A DNA stretch of 7,737 bases. It comes from Deltaproteobacteria bacterium. GTDB taxonomy: Bacteria; Bdellovibrionota_C; UBA2361; SZUA-149; JADYYL01. Shown piece by piece: positions 1 to 6,615 of this stretch. The notes under the pieces are model-generated. The model saw only the letters and a program-made list of their open reading frames with translations, was not told the DNA's origin and ran no database searches. The first letter of the stretch is position 1. Every line of letters starts with the position of its first letter. The stretch spans positions 1 to 7,737 of the forward strand of contig JADYYL010000372.1 in NCBI GenBank assembly GCA_020853655.1. The letters run 5' to 3'. A program made the translations under genes and the position numbers.

Positions 1-378
1 GTTTCGCTCGCCGTTCGGAAGGATCAACTTGCTCGGGCCGAACCCCTTGCCATGAGAGCCACGAAGTTCGGAGCAGTAAAGAATAGTGTCGAGTTTTTCG
101 TTCGGAGTGACCCAGCGTCGGATCTGTTCGCGATCGGCAAAATCGCTTGAACCAAGCTCGTTGCCCCGAGAGCGTTTCGGCCGCGCTCCCTGCTTCGGTC
201 CTCGCTCGACTCCACGTCCTCCGCGCGCCGCCATGTAGCTGACGACGACGACAGCGAGAAGCGCGACGACCATTCCGACGGCTTGAATGAGCGTCAGGCT
301 GGTGAAGAAGCCGGCCTTTCGGCACGAAGCGCTCACCAGTTCACAGATCTGCATGTCGAGTCGAAAACCAGTTGCCAT
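1..378 (-). CDS. Membrane-anchored protein of unknown function, partial (3' end beyond window)
   Basis: An open frame starts at an ATG at 378 and stays open for all 126 codons to the left edge, so only the N-terminal part is visible. I do not recognise the family. Residues 1-24 are a short N-terminal segment with two cysteines (C12, C19). Residues about 25-50 form one hydrophobic helix (core MVVALLAVVVV). A strongly basic stretch (about 52-75, rich in R, K and G) follows, then a mixed polar region containing WVTPNEKLD and GKGFGPSKL. By the positive-inside rule the C-terminal part should be cytoplasmic, giving a single-pass anchor. An in-frame TAG at 400-402 bounds the frame upstream, and 378 is the first ATG. 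The Shine-Dalgarno is poor: GAGAG about 11 nt upstream. Codon use resembles the other genes here. FliO-like proteins share this topology, but I see no diagnostic motif and assign no function. Confidence 0.6.
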   Translation of the reverse strand, partial: MATGFRLDMQICELVSASCRKAGFFTSLTLIQAVGMVVALLAVVVVSYMAARGGRGVERGPKQGARPKRSRGNELGSSDFADREQIRRWVTPNEKLDTILYCSELRGSHGKGFGPSKLILPNGERN

Positions 379-728
379 AACAGGACAAACTCTCGCGAAC
401 TACCTATCTTGATCCACTCGCTCTGCTGCTTGGACCGCGGAGCGCAAGGAAGAAAGTCATTCTCAAGAACTAATCTGCTTATATTGCGAGATTGATTCTC
501 TGAAAGTTATGCCGTTCCTCCCCGCCGAAGTATCCTATCCGTCGAAGGAAATGTGAAGTCCGGACAGGGGGTTGGCATCGTTTCAGAGCCTTTCAGGGGC
601 GAATCGTCGTTCGGTCGCCTCACGAATCCGGCCTTCCTCGACGAACGCTCGCGGAAGCAAGGGGATTCAGGTAACGATTTTGGGCCACTCCGAATAACAG
701 GGAGAGGCACCAGCCATGCGAGGAAATC
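379..728. other. Divergent intergenic region, no confident gene
   Basis: These 350 bp separate the leftward gene ending its start at 378 from the rightward gene at 729. The AT-richest part is around 465-505. It holds TATATT on the plus strand (480-485) and, overlapping it, TATAAG on the minus strand (483-478). Either could be a -10 element for its side, but I find no good -35 at the right distance for either. A short dyad, GAGA-TTGAT-TCTC, lies at 488-500. The right part (about 540-715) would be a long leader of the 729 gene. It contains short self-complementary pieces (GGCGA/TCGCC, CGTTCG/CGAACG), but nothing I can match to a known riboswitch. Two short ORFs here (507-710 minus, 553-771 plus) lack convincing start signals. 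Confidence 0.5.
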
Positions 729-742
729 ATGCTATCGACTGA
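716..742 (+). CDS. Candidate 8-codon leader ORF overlapping the start of the next gene
   Basis: ATG at 716 begins the short frame MRGNHAID, closed by TGA at 740-742. A purine-rich AGGGAGAGG tract ends about 7 nt before it, a stronger Shine-Dalgarno look than many real genes in this window show. The main gene starts at 729, inside this short ORF in another frame, and its own GAGGAA ribosome site is made of leader codons 2-4. This is the usual geometry for translational coupling or a leader peptide. It may equally be chance, because eight codons carry no coding statistics. Confidence 0.3.
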   Translation: MRGNHAID

Positions 743-1076
743 CAGAACCACTGCGCTCATCCAGCAACTGACCCGCGGTCAATCGCTCAATGAGCTGCGC
801 TCACCCTCGCTTCCTTCGGATCAGGCGCTTGCCAAGCGCGTCCCCGAATTGGCGCAGCAGTTTTTCGGATCGCAGGGCACGCGCGTCGGATACCTCGCTC
901 AGGCCTACATGGATCCGAGTGCCGTCGGATCTGCCGCCAACGTTCTCGAGAGTCAGCTTGCTGACGCCGGATTCCGTGCTCAATCAACGAACTCCGCCCT
1001 CGGCGCGGGAATGTTTCTTTTCGCAGTTCAGGCGATTCGTGACCGGCTCATGGAAGACGGCCCCCGCCAAACGTAG
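729..1076 (+). CDS. Small protein of unknown function (115 aa)
   Basis: I do not recognise this protein. The start is well supported: GAGGAA lies 3-5 nt before the ATG. Codon use is like the neighbouring genes, with mostly C/G third positions and common codons, which argues for a real gene. The product is soluble, alanine-, leucine- and glutamine-rich and probably mostly helical. Residues 1-20 look like an amphipathic helix (TALIQQLTRGQSLNEL). Residues 33-45 (ALAKRVPELAQQF) and 68-82 (SAANVLESQLADAGF) could be further helices. The C-terminal part (about 91-108, GAGMFLFAVQAIRDRL) is the most hydrophobic, but too short and charged at its end for a clear membrane anchor. No signal peptide is seen. 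The gene stands alone on this strand, divergent from 1-378 and convergent with fbp. The short leader ORF at 716-742 overlaps its start. Confidence 0.7.
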   Translation: MLSTDRTTALIQQLTRGQSLNELRSPSLPSDQALAKRVPELAQQFFGSQGTRVGYLAQAYMDPSAVGSAANVLESQLADAGFRAQSTNSALGAGMFLFAVQAIRDRLMEDGPRQT

Positions 1077-1088
1077 CAAATCTCAGCA

Positions 1089-1121
1089 GAGCTCCCCGCC
1101 CGGGGATCAGCGAGCGAGCTC
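1089..1121. terminator. Possible hairpin after the 729-1076 gene (weak)
   Basis: Twelve bases past the TAG of the plus-strand gene, GAGCTC (1089-1094) can pair with GAGCTC (1116-1121). An alternative inner hairpin pairs TCCCC (1093-1097) with GGGGA (1102-1106) around a GCCC loop. There is no T-run after either, so this is not a classical intrinsic terminator. A terminator is expected between convergent genes, hence the entry. Confidence 0.25.
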
Positions 1122-1177
1122 CACTTTCTACTCGTCAGATTCTGTCGACTCACGAGGCGCGCCGCCCGAGCGCACGT

Positions 1178-1206
1178 CGTGATTGGAGCGGCTGAGCCTA
1201 ATCACG
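1178..1206. terminator. Dyad between convergent genes, possible bidirectional terminator
   Basis: CGTGATT (1178-1184) is exactly complementary to AATCACG (1200-1206). GG/CC extends the stem to nine pairs with one bulged T and a 10-nt loop. It lies in the 176-bp gap between the stops of the rightward gene (1076) and the leftward fbp (1253), about 47 bp past the fbp stop. No T-run follows on either strand, so Rho-independent function is doubtful. Confidence 0.35.
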
Positions 1207-1252
1207 CTCTAATAAATTGTGGCCGCCAAATGGGTGCCTATTCAGAGGGTCC

Positions 1253-2278
1253 CTATTGGTGCTCAGCGACCTCTCGTTCGCACTCCTCAACAAGCCTTGG
1301 CGAGCCGATGATGAATGGAGATCGATCGTGGATGTCCTTTGGTGTGATGCCGAGGATTCGGCTCGTGCCATCGCTTGCCCTTCCTCCAGCTTGTTCAACG
1401 ATAAACGCGAGCGGTGCACACTCGTAAAGAAGTCGTAACTTGCCGCCAGGATTCCGCTTGTCCGCGGGATACAGAAAAATTCCGCCTTTGAGCATCGTGC
1501 GATGGAAGTCCGCAACGAGTGAGCCAACATATCGGAGCGAGAGAGGCTTCGGTCGACTTGCGCCATTCTGTTTACAGCCGTCGACGAACCGCTTCACTCC
1601 GTTGCTCCACGAATGATAGTTCCCTTCGTTACAGCTGTAGGTGGCTCCGCTTTCCGGAATTCGCATCTTCGGGTGCGTCAACACAAACTCACCGATCTCT
1701 GGATCGAGGATGAATCCGTTAACTCCGTCACCCGTCGAAAATACGAACATCGTGCTCGAACCGTAGATCGTATAACCCGCAGCAACTTGGCGCTCACCTG
1801 GCTGGAGGAAGTCACGTGGATGCGCAGGATCGACCTTCGCGCGACGGCTCTCGCGACGAGAGACTCCCCAAATCGTGCCGATCGCGACGTTCACATCGAT
1901 GTTCGAGGAGCCGTCGAGCGGATCGAATGCCACGACATACTTAGACTCGCGCGTTGTGTTCTGCGCGGCAAACAGCTGCTCTCGTTCCTCCGAGACCATG
2001 GAGATAACCTCTCCGGACTTCCCAAGCATCGCTCCGAACACTTGGTCGGCAAAGACATCTAGTTTCTGAACCGCTTCTCCCTGTACATTCGTTTCGCCCG
2101 TCATCCCTAGCATCGACGCGAGTCCGGCCATGTTGACGCCGCGTGCGACGACCTTGGTGGCAAGCGCGATACTCAGGAGAACGTTGGTCAGATCACTTGA
2201 AGCGTTTGGGTGAAGAACTTGCTGAGCGCGAATGAATTCCGGAAGCGTAATCGTGGAAGAGAGGGTGTAATTCGCCAT
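1253..2278 (-). CDS. fbp: Fructose-1,6-bisphosphatase, class I
   Basis: Hydrolyses fructose 1,6-bisphosphate to fructose 6-phosphate in the cytoplasm, the committing step of gluconeogenesis (and of the Calvin cycle where present). The 341-aa length is normal for class I. The metal and catalytic residues are all visible: E97-E98 in VSEERE, the DPLDGSSNID signature at 119-128 (D119, D122) and E286 in LLYECAP. The catalytic loop GETNVQGEAVQKLD is at 61-74. Sugar-phosphate binding residues are in NEGNYHSW, LRYVGS (R249, Y250), Y270 and K280. K113-Y114 sit where the AMP site of the animal enzyme has its Lys-Tyr pair, so AMP inhibition is plausible but not shown. The ATG is preceded by GAGGA at about 4 nt, a good ribosome site. 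It lies 185 bp after the NtrY-like gene, so it may have its own promoter, though none is convincing. Sequence looks intact. Confidence 0.97.
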   Translation of the reverse strand: MANYTLSSTITLPEFIRAQQVLHPNASSDLTNVLLSIALATKVVARGVNMAGLASMLGMTGETNVQGEAVQKLDVFADQVFGAMLGKSGEVISMVSEEREQLFAAQNTTRESKYVVAFDPLDGSSNIDVNVAIGTIWGVSRRESRRAKVDPAHPRDFLQPGERQVAAGYTIYGSSTMFVFSTGDGVNGFILDPEIGEFVLTHPKMRIPESGATYSCNEGNYHSWSNGVKRFVDGCKQNGASRPKPLSLRYVGSLVADFHRTMLKGGIFLYPADKRNPGGKLRLLYECAPLAFIVEQAGGRASDGTSRILGITPKDIHDRSPFIIGSPRLVEECEREVAEHQ

Positions 2279-2463
2279 TCGGTCCTCAGAAGTAAACTCT
2301 GCGTGATTTGTCGGATCAAGCCCGCGGTAACGAAGTCGATGGAGCCGCTCTTCTCACAATCTGGCAGAACGTCTTTCGCCGCGCACAACCCAAACACATT
2401 CTGAAATAGTAACGCACTCGAGCTTCGACCACCCGAGACGATCAAAGCGGAATCAAGGCCTCC
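2279..2463 (-). other. Intergenic spacer between the kinase gene and fbp
   Basis: 185 bp with no convincing gene. On the minus strand a TTG-started frame crosses it but lacks a ribosome site and overlaps fbp in another frame. TACTAT at about 2407-2412 could be a weak -10 without a clear -35. CTCG/CGAG pairs just after the kinase stop, but no T-run follows. The gap is longer than the others in this gene series, so fbp may be transcribed separately. Confidence 0.4.
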
Positions 2464-4782
2464 CTAGTTCGAGACGAGCGGCTTCTTGGTCCGTGATTCT
2501 CGAATGGGGAGCTCAACGACGAACATCGCTCCATGCGGAAGATTATCTCGAACACGGATGAATCCGCTATGGTCGGCGATAATGGAGCTCACAATAGCAA
2601 GGCCGAGCCCCGTGCCGCCTTCTCGCCTCGAGAAGTACGGTTCAAAGAGCCTCGGTTTATCCGCGTCAGGAATCCCGATCCCATTGTCCGCAACGACCAA
2701 TGACAGCATCCCGAGGTTCGCATCGACCAATGTCGCCACCCGGACCTCGCCCGAGCGGCCGGCATTTTCTGCGCTTGCGGCACGAACTGCGGCCACCGCA
2801 TTTGCGAGCAGATTCAGGAGCACGCGGGACATCTGTTCTCGGTCGAGCTCAACGACGGGAAGCATTCCATCGAGTTCGGCAACGAATTGAATCTCTGGGT
2901 TGCCATCTTGGAAGACCCGGACCGTCTCGCGCACAAGAGTATTGAGATCCATTGGCGCAGGTTGCGACTTTGGCATCCGAGCGAAACGCGAAAACTCGTT
3001 CACAAGAACGCGAAGTGTTTCAACCTGCCGAACGACCGCCTCTGCGCACTCCAGCGCAATACGCCGCTCATTCTCCGACAGCTCTCCGGTATTCTGACCA
3101 TCGCCGAGACGTTTCTGGATGCGTTGCGCACTGAGCTGGATCGGCGTGAGCGGGTTCTTAATTTCATGCGCGATCCGCCGAGCCACATCCTGCCAAGCGG
3201 CCATTCGTTGAGCGCTCACGAGCTCAGTCAGATCATCAAAGAGAAAGACGGTCCCCAGGTCCTCTCCATTGTCGGAGAGCAAAGGTGATGCACTGACCTG
3301 AATCTGCCGATTCTCTCCGGCGATCGTTAACGACACGGTAGAAGAGATGGGTTCCGTTGGGGTCGAGAGGTTCTGCTGGAGAAGCTTCTGAATCTCCTCG
3401 GCAACGCGAGGAGGCATGACCTCATGAACCGCAGGAGTTCCGTCCAATGCCTCCTGAGGAAGGTTGAGGATCTCAACCGCCGCTGGGTTCACGGTCGTTA
3501 CCTTCCCTCGAGGGTCAACGGAGATAACCCCGACGCCGACGCTGGCAAGCACCGTCTCCATGTATTTTCGTCGCGCGACGAGTTCCCCTGTCGTGCGCTT
3601 GAGATCCCCAGTCATCTGATTGAAGGAGTGAACGAGGATGCTGAGTTCATCCCCGCCAATCTCCGGAATCCGAAACTCCAAGTTTCCTCGCGCCACTTCT
3701 TGCGTTCCCGCCGCCAGGTGTTGGATCGGTACAGAGATCATTCGCGCGAGGTAGAAGCCCACCCAAATTGCCGCGACAAGAACAAAGAACGTCACCACAA
3801 CGAGGCTAAGCAGATAACCCTGAGACACGAGCCTTCGGTAAGAGCGCACTTCCTTGTAGTTATCGTAAGCATCGATCACTTCGGACATCAGCTTCCGCAG
3901 TTCGCTGCTGATTCGCACTGAGGTAACGACGATGTACACTGCCGGAGGCCCTGTCGGGAGATCGAGAGCACTCGGTCGTTGCTGCGTTCCCGGTCGAAGA
4001 ATTCTCTCTGGAATCGCATGCGGCGAGATCGGGGCATACCCTCGAAGATACTCCCCACTCAATGACTGCTCGGGGCGCACGAGAATCGCTCCTGCCCCCG
4101 CGCGCCGCACCGACTCGAGGTCGAACTTCTGCGATCCTCCGACGGCAGCGCTCGCCGTCTCCGCAACGATCTCTCCGCTCTGCGTCATAAGCGCGATGTG
4201 GCTGAGCCCGTATTCGCGAAGACGCGACTCGAGTAAAGCGCGAAGAGGAGCCGCGTCTTCCAAGCCTCCGGCTGGAATGTTGTTCGTTTGGGAGGTCGCC
4301 TGCGTTTGTGCAACGTCCAAGATCTGCTGCGACAGATAGTAGGTCTCTCGATAGACATCCTCTTCAACAGCGTCGTAGTGGAACTTCGCCACTCCAAGCG
4401 CACCATCGACGGTCGCCGCCACTTGCGGAGAGAACCACCCTTGAAGAACCGACCCGACGATTCCTCGCGATACCGTAAAGAGCAACACCGTCGGGACGAG
4501 CGCAAGACCGACGAACGCCAATACAAGTCGGGTCCGCAGCTGCGCACCGAGAATTTTCCGACGCCGATCGAGAACGAGTTTGACGATGTTCTTGACGACG
4601 AGGAATCCGAGCACCATCAACACGACGATGTTCAGGTTCATCAACATGAAGAACCCGAGATTCGAGAGCAGGTGCTCGGCACCGAGAGCAGACAGCTCTT
4701 GATAGAATAGCCCACCGATGATGGAGAGGAAGAGGATCAGCAGAATGATGAGCGCGGTGGCAAAGATTCGTTGGCGCTTCAT
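2464..4782 (-). CDS. ntrY: NtrY-type membrane sensor histidine kinase
   Basis: Inner-membrane sensor kinase, 772 aa, with the full NtrY layout and usual length. Hydrophobic helices lie at about 7-27, 43-67 and 87-110. A periplasmic sensing region of about 200 residues (111-320) precedes a fourth helix (321-346). Then come HAMP (about 345-398), PAS (about 405-515), the HisKA dimerisation and phosphoacceptor domain, and the HATPase domain. The phosphorylated histidine is H539 in RRIAHEIKNPLTP. The ATP site has the N box (N661), G1 (DNGIGIP, 699-705), F box (FEPYF, 713-717) and G2 (GGTGLGLAI, 722-730), so it should be active. NtrY proteins usually signal to the sigma54 activator NtrX, in nitrogen or redox/envelope control. 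No response regulator adjoins it here; fbp comes next. It starts 57 bp after ruvB with an AGGT ribosome site about 5 nt before the ATG and no terminator between, so read-through from ruvAB is likely. Its signal cannot be inferred. Confidence 0.9.
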   Translation of the reverse strand: MKRQRIFATALIILLILFLSIIGGLFYQELSALGAEHLLSNLGFFMLMNLNIVVLMVLGFLVVKNIVKLVLDRRRKILGAQLRTRLVLAFVGLALVPTVLLFTVSRGIVGSVLQGWFSPQVAATVDGALGVAKFHYDAVEEDVYRETYYLSQQILDVAQTQATSQTNNIPAGGLEDAAPLRALLESRLREYGLSHIALMTQSGEIVAETASAAVGGSQKFDLESVRRAGAGAILVRPEQSLSGEYLRGYAPISPHAIPERILRPGTQQRPSALDLPTGPPAVYIVVTSVRISSELRKLMSEVIDAYDNYKEVRSYRRLVSQGYLLSLVVVTFFVLVAAIWVGFYLARMISVPIQHLAAGTQEVARGNLEFRIPEIGGDELSILVHSFNQMTGDLKRTTGELVARRKYMETVLASVGVGVISVDPRGKVTTVNPAAVEILNLPQEALDGTPAVHEVMPPRVAEEIQKLLQQNLSTPTEPISSTVSLTIAGENRQIQVSASPLLSDNGEDLGTVFLFDDLTELVSAQRMAAWQDVARRIAHEIKNPLTPIQLSAQRIQKRLGDGQNTGELSENERRIALECAEAVVRQVETLRVLVNEFSRFARMPKSQPAPMDLNTLVRETVRVFQDGNPEIQFVAELDGMLPVVELDREQMSRVLLNLLANAVAAVRAASAENAGRSGEVRVATLVDANLGMLSLVVADNGIGIPDADKPRLFEPYFSRREGGTGLGLAIVSSIIADHSGFIRVRDNLPHGAMFVVELPIRESRTKKPLVSN

Positions 4783-4839
4783 GCTGACCTATCTGCTTTT
4801 ACCCAGCTGCGGTTGGGGCGGGCACTGAGTTCTTCGAGC

Positions 4840-5982
4840 CTACTTAAAGAGCTCTTCCTGAAGCTCAGGACGTTTTCCCGGTGCTCGCTCGAAGTACTCG
4901 AATGCATGCGCCGTCGCTTCGCGCCCGCGAGGAGTCCTGCGCAGGAATCCGCGTTGAATGAGGAACGGTTCGTAGACATCCTCGATCGTCTCTTTCTCTT
5001 CGTTGAGCGCTGCACCGAGCGTATCCAATCCCACCGGGCCACCGCCGAACTTGTCGATGATAACGAGCATCAAAGCACGATCCATCTTGTCCAGACCGAG
5101 CGAGTCGATCTCGAGCCGATCGAGCGCTGCGCCAGCCACTTCGCGGGTGACTTTCGAGCCGGCCCGCTCTTGGGCAAAATCGCGTGTCCGCTTCAACAGA
5201 CGGTTGGCAATGCGAGGCGTCCCACGAGATCGGCGAGCGATCTCGAGCGCCCCGTCTTCATCGATCACGACGTTGAGTATTCCGGCAGAACGCATGACGA
5301 TCTCTCGGAGCTCGTCGTCGTTATAGAATTCCATTCGCTCGGTGATTCCGAACCGGTCTCGCAGTGGAGCGGTCAACAGTCCGGTGCGTGTCGTTGCACC
5401 AATGAGCGTGAAGGGTTTCAAGCTCAACTTGACCGACCGAGCTCCCGCCCCCTGCCCCACGACGATATCGATCTGATAATCCTCCATCGCAGGATACAAG
5501 ATCTCCTCGACGACTCTCGGCAAGCGATGGATCTCGTCGATAAACAACACGTCGTTAGTACTCAGGCCCGAGACAATGGCGGCGAGATCCCCCGGGCGCT
5601 CAAGGACGGGGCCCGACGTTGCGCGGAACTCGACGCCCAGTTCACGGGCGATGACAGCGGCAAGCGACGTCTTTCCCAGACCTGGCGGACCGTAGAGGAG
5701 GATGTGATCGAGCGTATCGCCGCGCCGTTTCGCGGCAGAAACTGCGATCTGCAAATTCTCACAGACCTTTCGCTGGCCGACATAGTCGTCCATCCGGGTC
5801 GGGCGTAACGAATTCTGAAATCCGTCTTCTGCAAGTTGCGTTGAATCGAGCGCGCCACGGAGGCCGATCTGTCGATCGTCGTCATTCCAAAGTTGATCGT
5901 CGTCCGCACTCTCAGCGTCCGTCAAAGTGAGGCGTTCAACAACGACGCGCTCTTCGGTCTTCGGATGCTTCGGCATGTTCAC
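4840..5982 (-). CDS. ruvB: Holliday junction branch migration ATPase RuvB
   Basis: Hexameric AAA+ motor that, loaded by RuvA, pumps DNA through Holliday junctions in recombinational repair. Visible motifs: entry segment LRPTRMDDYVGQ (59-70), Walker A GPPGLGKT (98-105), Walker B LFIDEIH (146-152), sensor 1/arginine-finger region GATTRTGLLTAPLRDRFG (195-212), sensor 2 GTPRIANRLL (254-263) and the C-terminal winged helix ending in RTPRGR. At 380 aa it is longer than E. coli RuvB (336 aa). The extra length is an acidic N-terminal extension of about 35 residues (rich in D and E around 23-36) and a tail ending PELQEELFK. The start is uncertain. GTG at 5982 directly follows the ruvA TAG. ATG at 5976, two codons later, has AGGTG just upstream at a short spacing, which I judge equally likely. 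It is co-transcribed, and probably translationally coupled, with ruvA. Confidence 0.97.
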   Translation of the reverse strand: MNMPKHPKTEERVVVERLTLTDAESADDDQLWNDDDRQIGLRGALDSTQLAEDGFQNSLRPTRMDDYVGQRKVCENLQIAVSAAKRRGDTLDHILLYGPPGLGKTSLAAVIARELGVEFRATSGPVLERPGDLAAIVSGLSTNDVLFIDEIHRLPRVVEEILYPAMEDYQIDIVVGQGAGARSVKLSLKPFTLIGATTRTGLLTAPLRDRFGITERMEFYNDDELREIVMRSAGILNVVIDEDGALEIARRSRGTPRIANRLLKRTRDFAQERAGSKVTREVAGAALDRLEIDSLGLDKMDRALMLVIIDKFGGGPVGLDTLGAALNEEKETIEDVYEPFLIQRGFLRRTPRGREATAHAFEYFERAPGKRPELQEELFK

Positions 5983-6615
5983 CTAGGAAAGGTGTGCAAA
6001 AGATAAGCGGAGCAATTCCCCAGCGTCGTGCACGGCGACATTCTCTCGAACGGCAGCTTCCACGGCCTTTCTTGCCCGGTCGCGCGCAAAACCGAGCTTC
6101 TCAAGAGCAAGGACAGCATCGGACTCTGTGCCACCGAGAGGCTCGCGCTCGGTGGTGTCGTCTCGCAGCCGCTCGACGGCGAGTATCGTTTGGTCAGCCG
6201 ACTCGCGAGCGAGATCACCGACATACTCCCGCAGCTCAACAAGCACCCGTTCCGCAGTCTTCTTTCCGACGCCCGGAACTTCCTTGAGCCTCGCGACCTC
6301 TCCGCGGCCGATCGCGCTCAGCACTCCCTCGGGTCCAAGCGAAGAGACGATCGCCATCCCGTACTTGGGGCCGATTCCTTTCACTTTCTTGAGCAGCATA
6401 AAGACTTCACGCTCAAGCTGATCTGCGAAACCAAAAAGCGAAATCGCGTTCTCTTTGACGTCGGTATAAATAACCAACTCGATATCGGAACCAACAGCAG
6501 CCGCGCGAGACATGGCGCGGGCACTCGCCGTGACGATGTATCCGACACCGTGCACGTCCACGAGAAGCTCGGTCGCGAGCTTCTGCATGACTTTTCCTCG
6601 AAGGGCTCCAATCAC
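5983..6615 (-). CDS. ruvA: Holliday junction DNA-binding subunit RuvA
   Basis: Tetrameric protein that binds the four-way junction, holds it square-planar and recruits RuvB rings. The 210-aa length is close to the usual 200. Domain I (OB fold, 1-64) begins MIGALRGKV and includes VHGVGYIV. Domain II (about 65-140) has the paired helix-hairpin-helix motifs VKGIGPKYGMAIV and VPGVGKKTAERVLVEL that grip the DNA backbone. After a flexible linker, domain III (about 160-210, DAVLALEKLGF onward) is the RuvB-binding part. The acidic pin, E55-D56 in E. coli, reads E55-N56 here. The start is GTG at 6615, giving the canonical MIG N-terminus, with AGAGGG about 10 nt upstream. The start overlaps the yebC stop in GTGA, so the two are translationally coupled, and ruvB follows with no gap. 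Confidence 0.97.
   Translation of the reverse strand: MIGALRGKVMQKLATELLVDVHGVGYIVTASARAMSRAAAVGSDIELVIYTDVKENAISLFGFADQLEREVFMLLKKVKGIGPKYGMAIVSSLGPEGVLSAIGRGEVARLKEVPGVGKKTAERVLVELREYVGDLARESADQTILAVERLRDDTTEREPLGGTESDAVLALEKLGFARDRARKAVEAAVRENVAVHDAGELLRLSFAHLS

Noticed and set aside
553..580. RNase P or SRP RNA fragment (GAAGTCCGGAC)
   Set aside because: Only a short piece resembles conserved RNA motifs. The second conserved strand and the overall length are absent.
507..771. Two small ORFs in the divergent region (507-710 minus; 553-771 plus)
   Set aside because: Both use GTG starts with weak or no ribosome sites and contain rarer codons (AGG, AGA, ATA). They overlap each other, so at most one could be real.
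790..1182. 130-codon plus-strand frame overlapping the 115-aa gene
   Set aside because: Its product is S/R/P-rich, as expected for an out-of-frame reading, and it has no ribosome site. The 729 frame has both a site and better codon use.
2188..2445. 85-codon minus-strand frame crossing the kinase-fbp gap
   Set aside because: TTG start, no ribosome site, and it overlaps the fbp start in another frame.
4771..5808. 345-codon plus-strand open frame
   Set aside because: It is antisense to ruvB, whose motifs are complete. The predicted product has no recognisable domain and no ribosome site.
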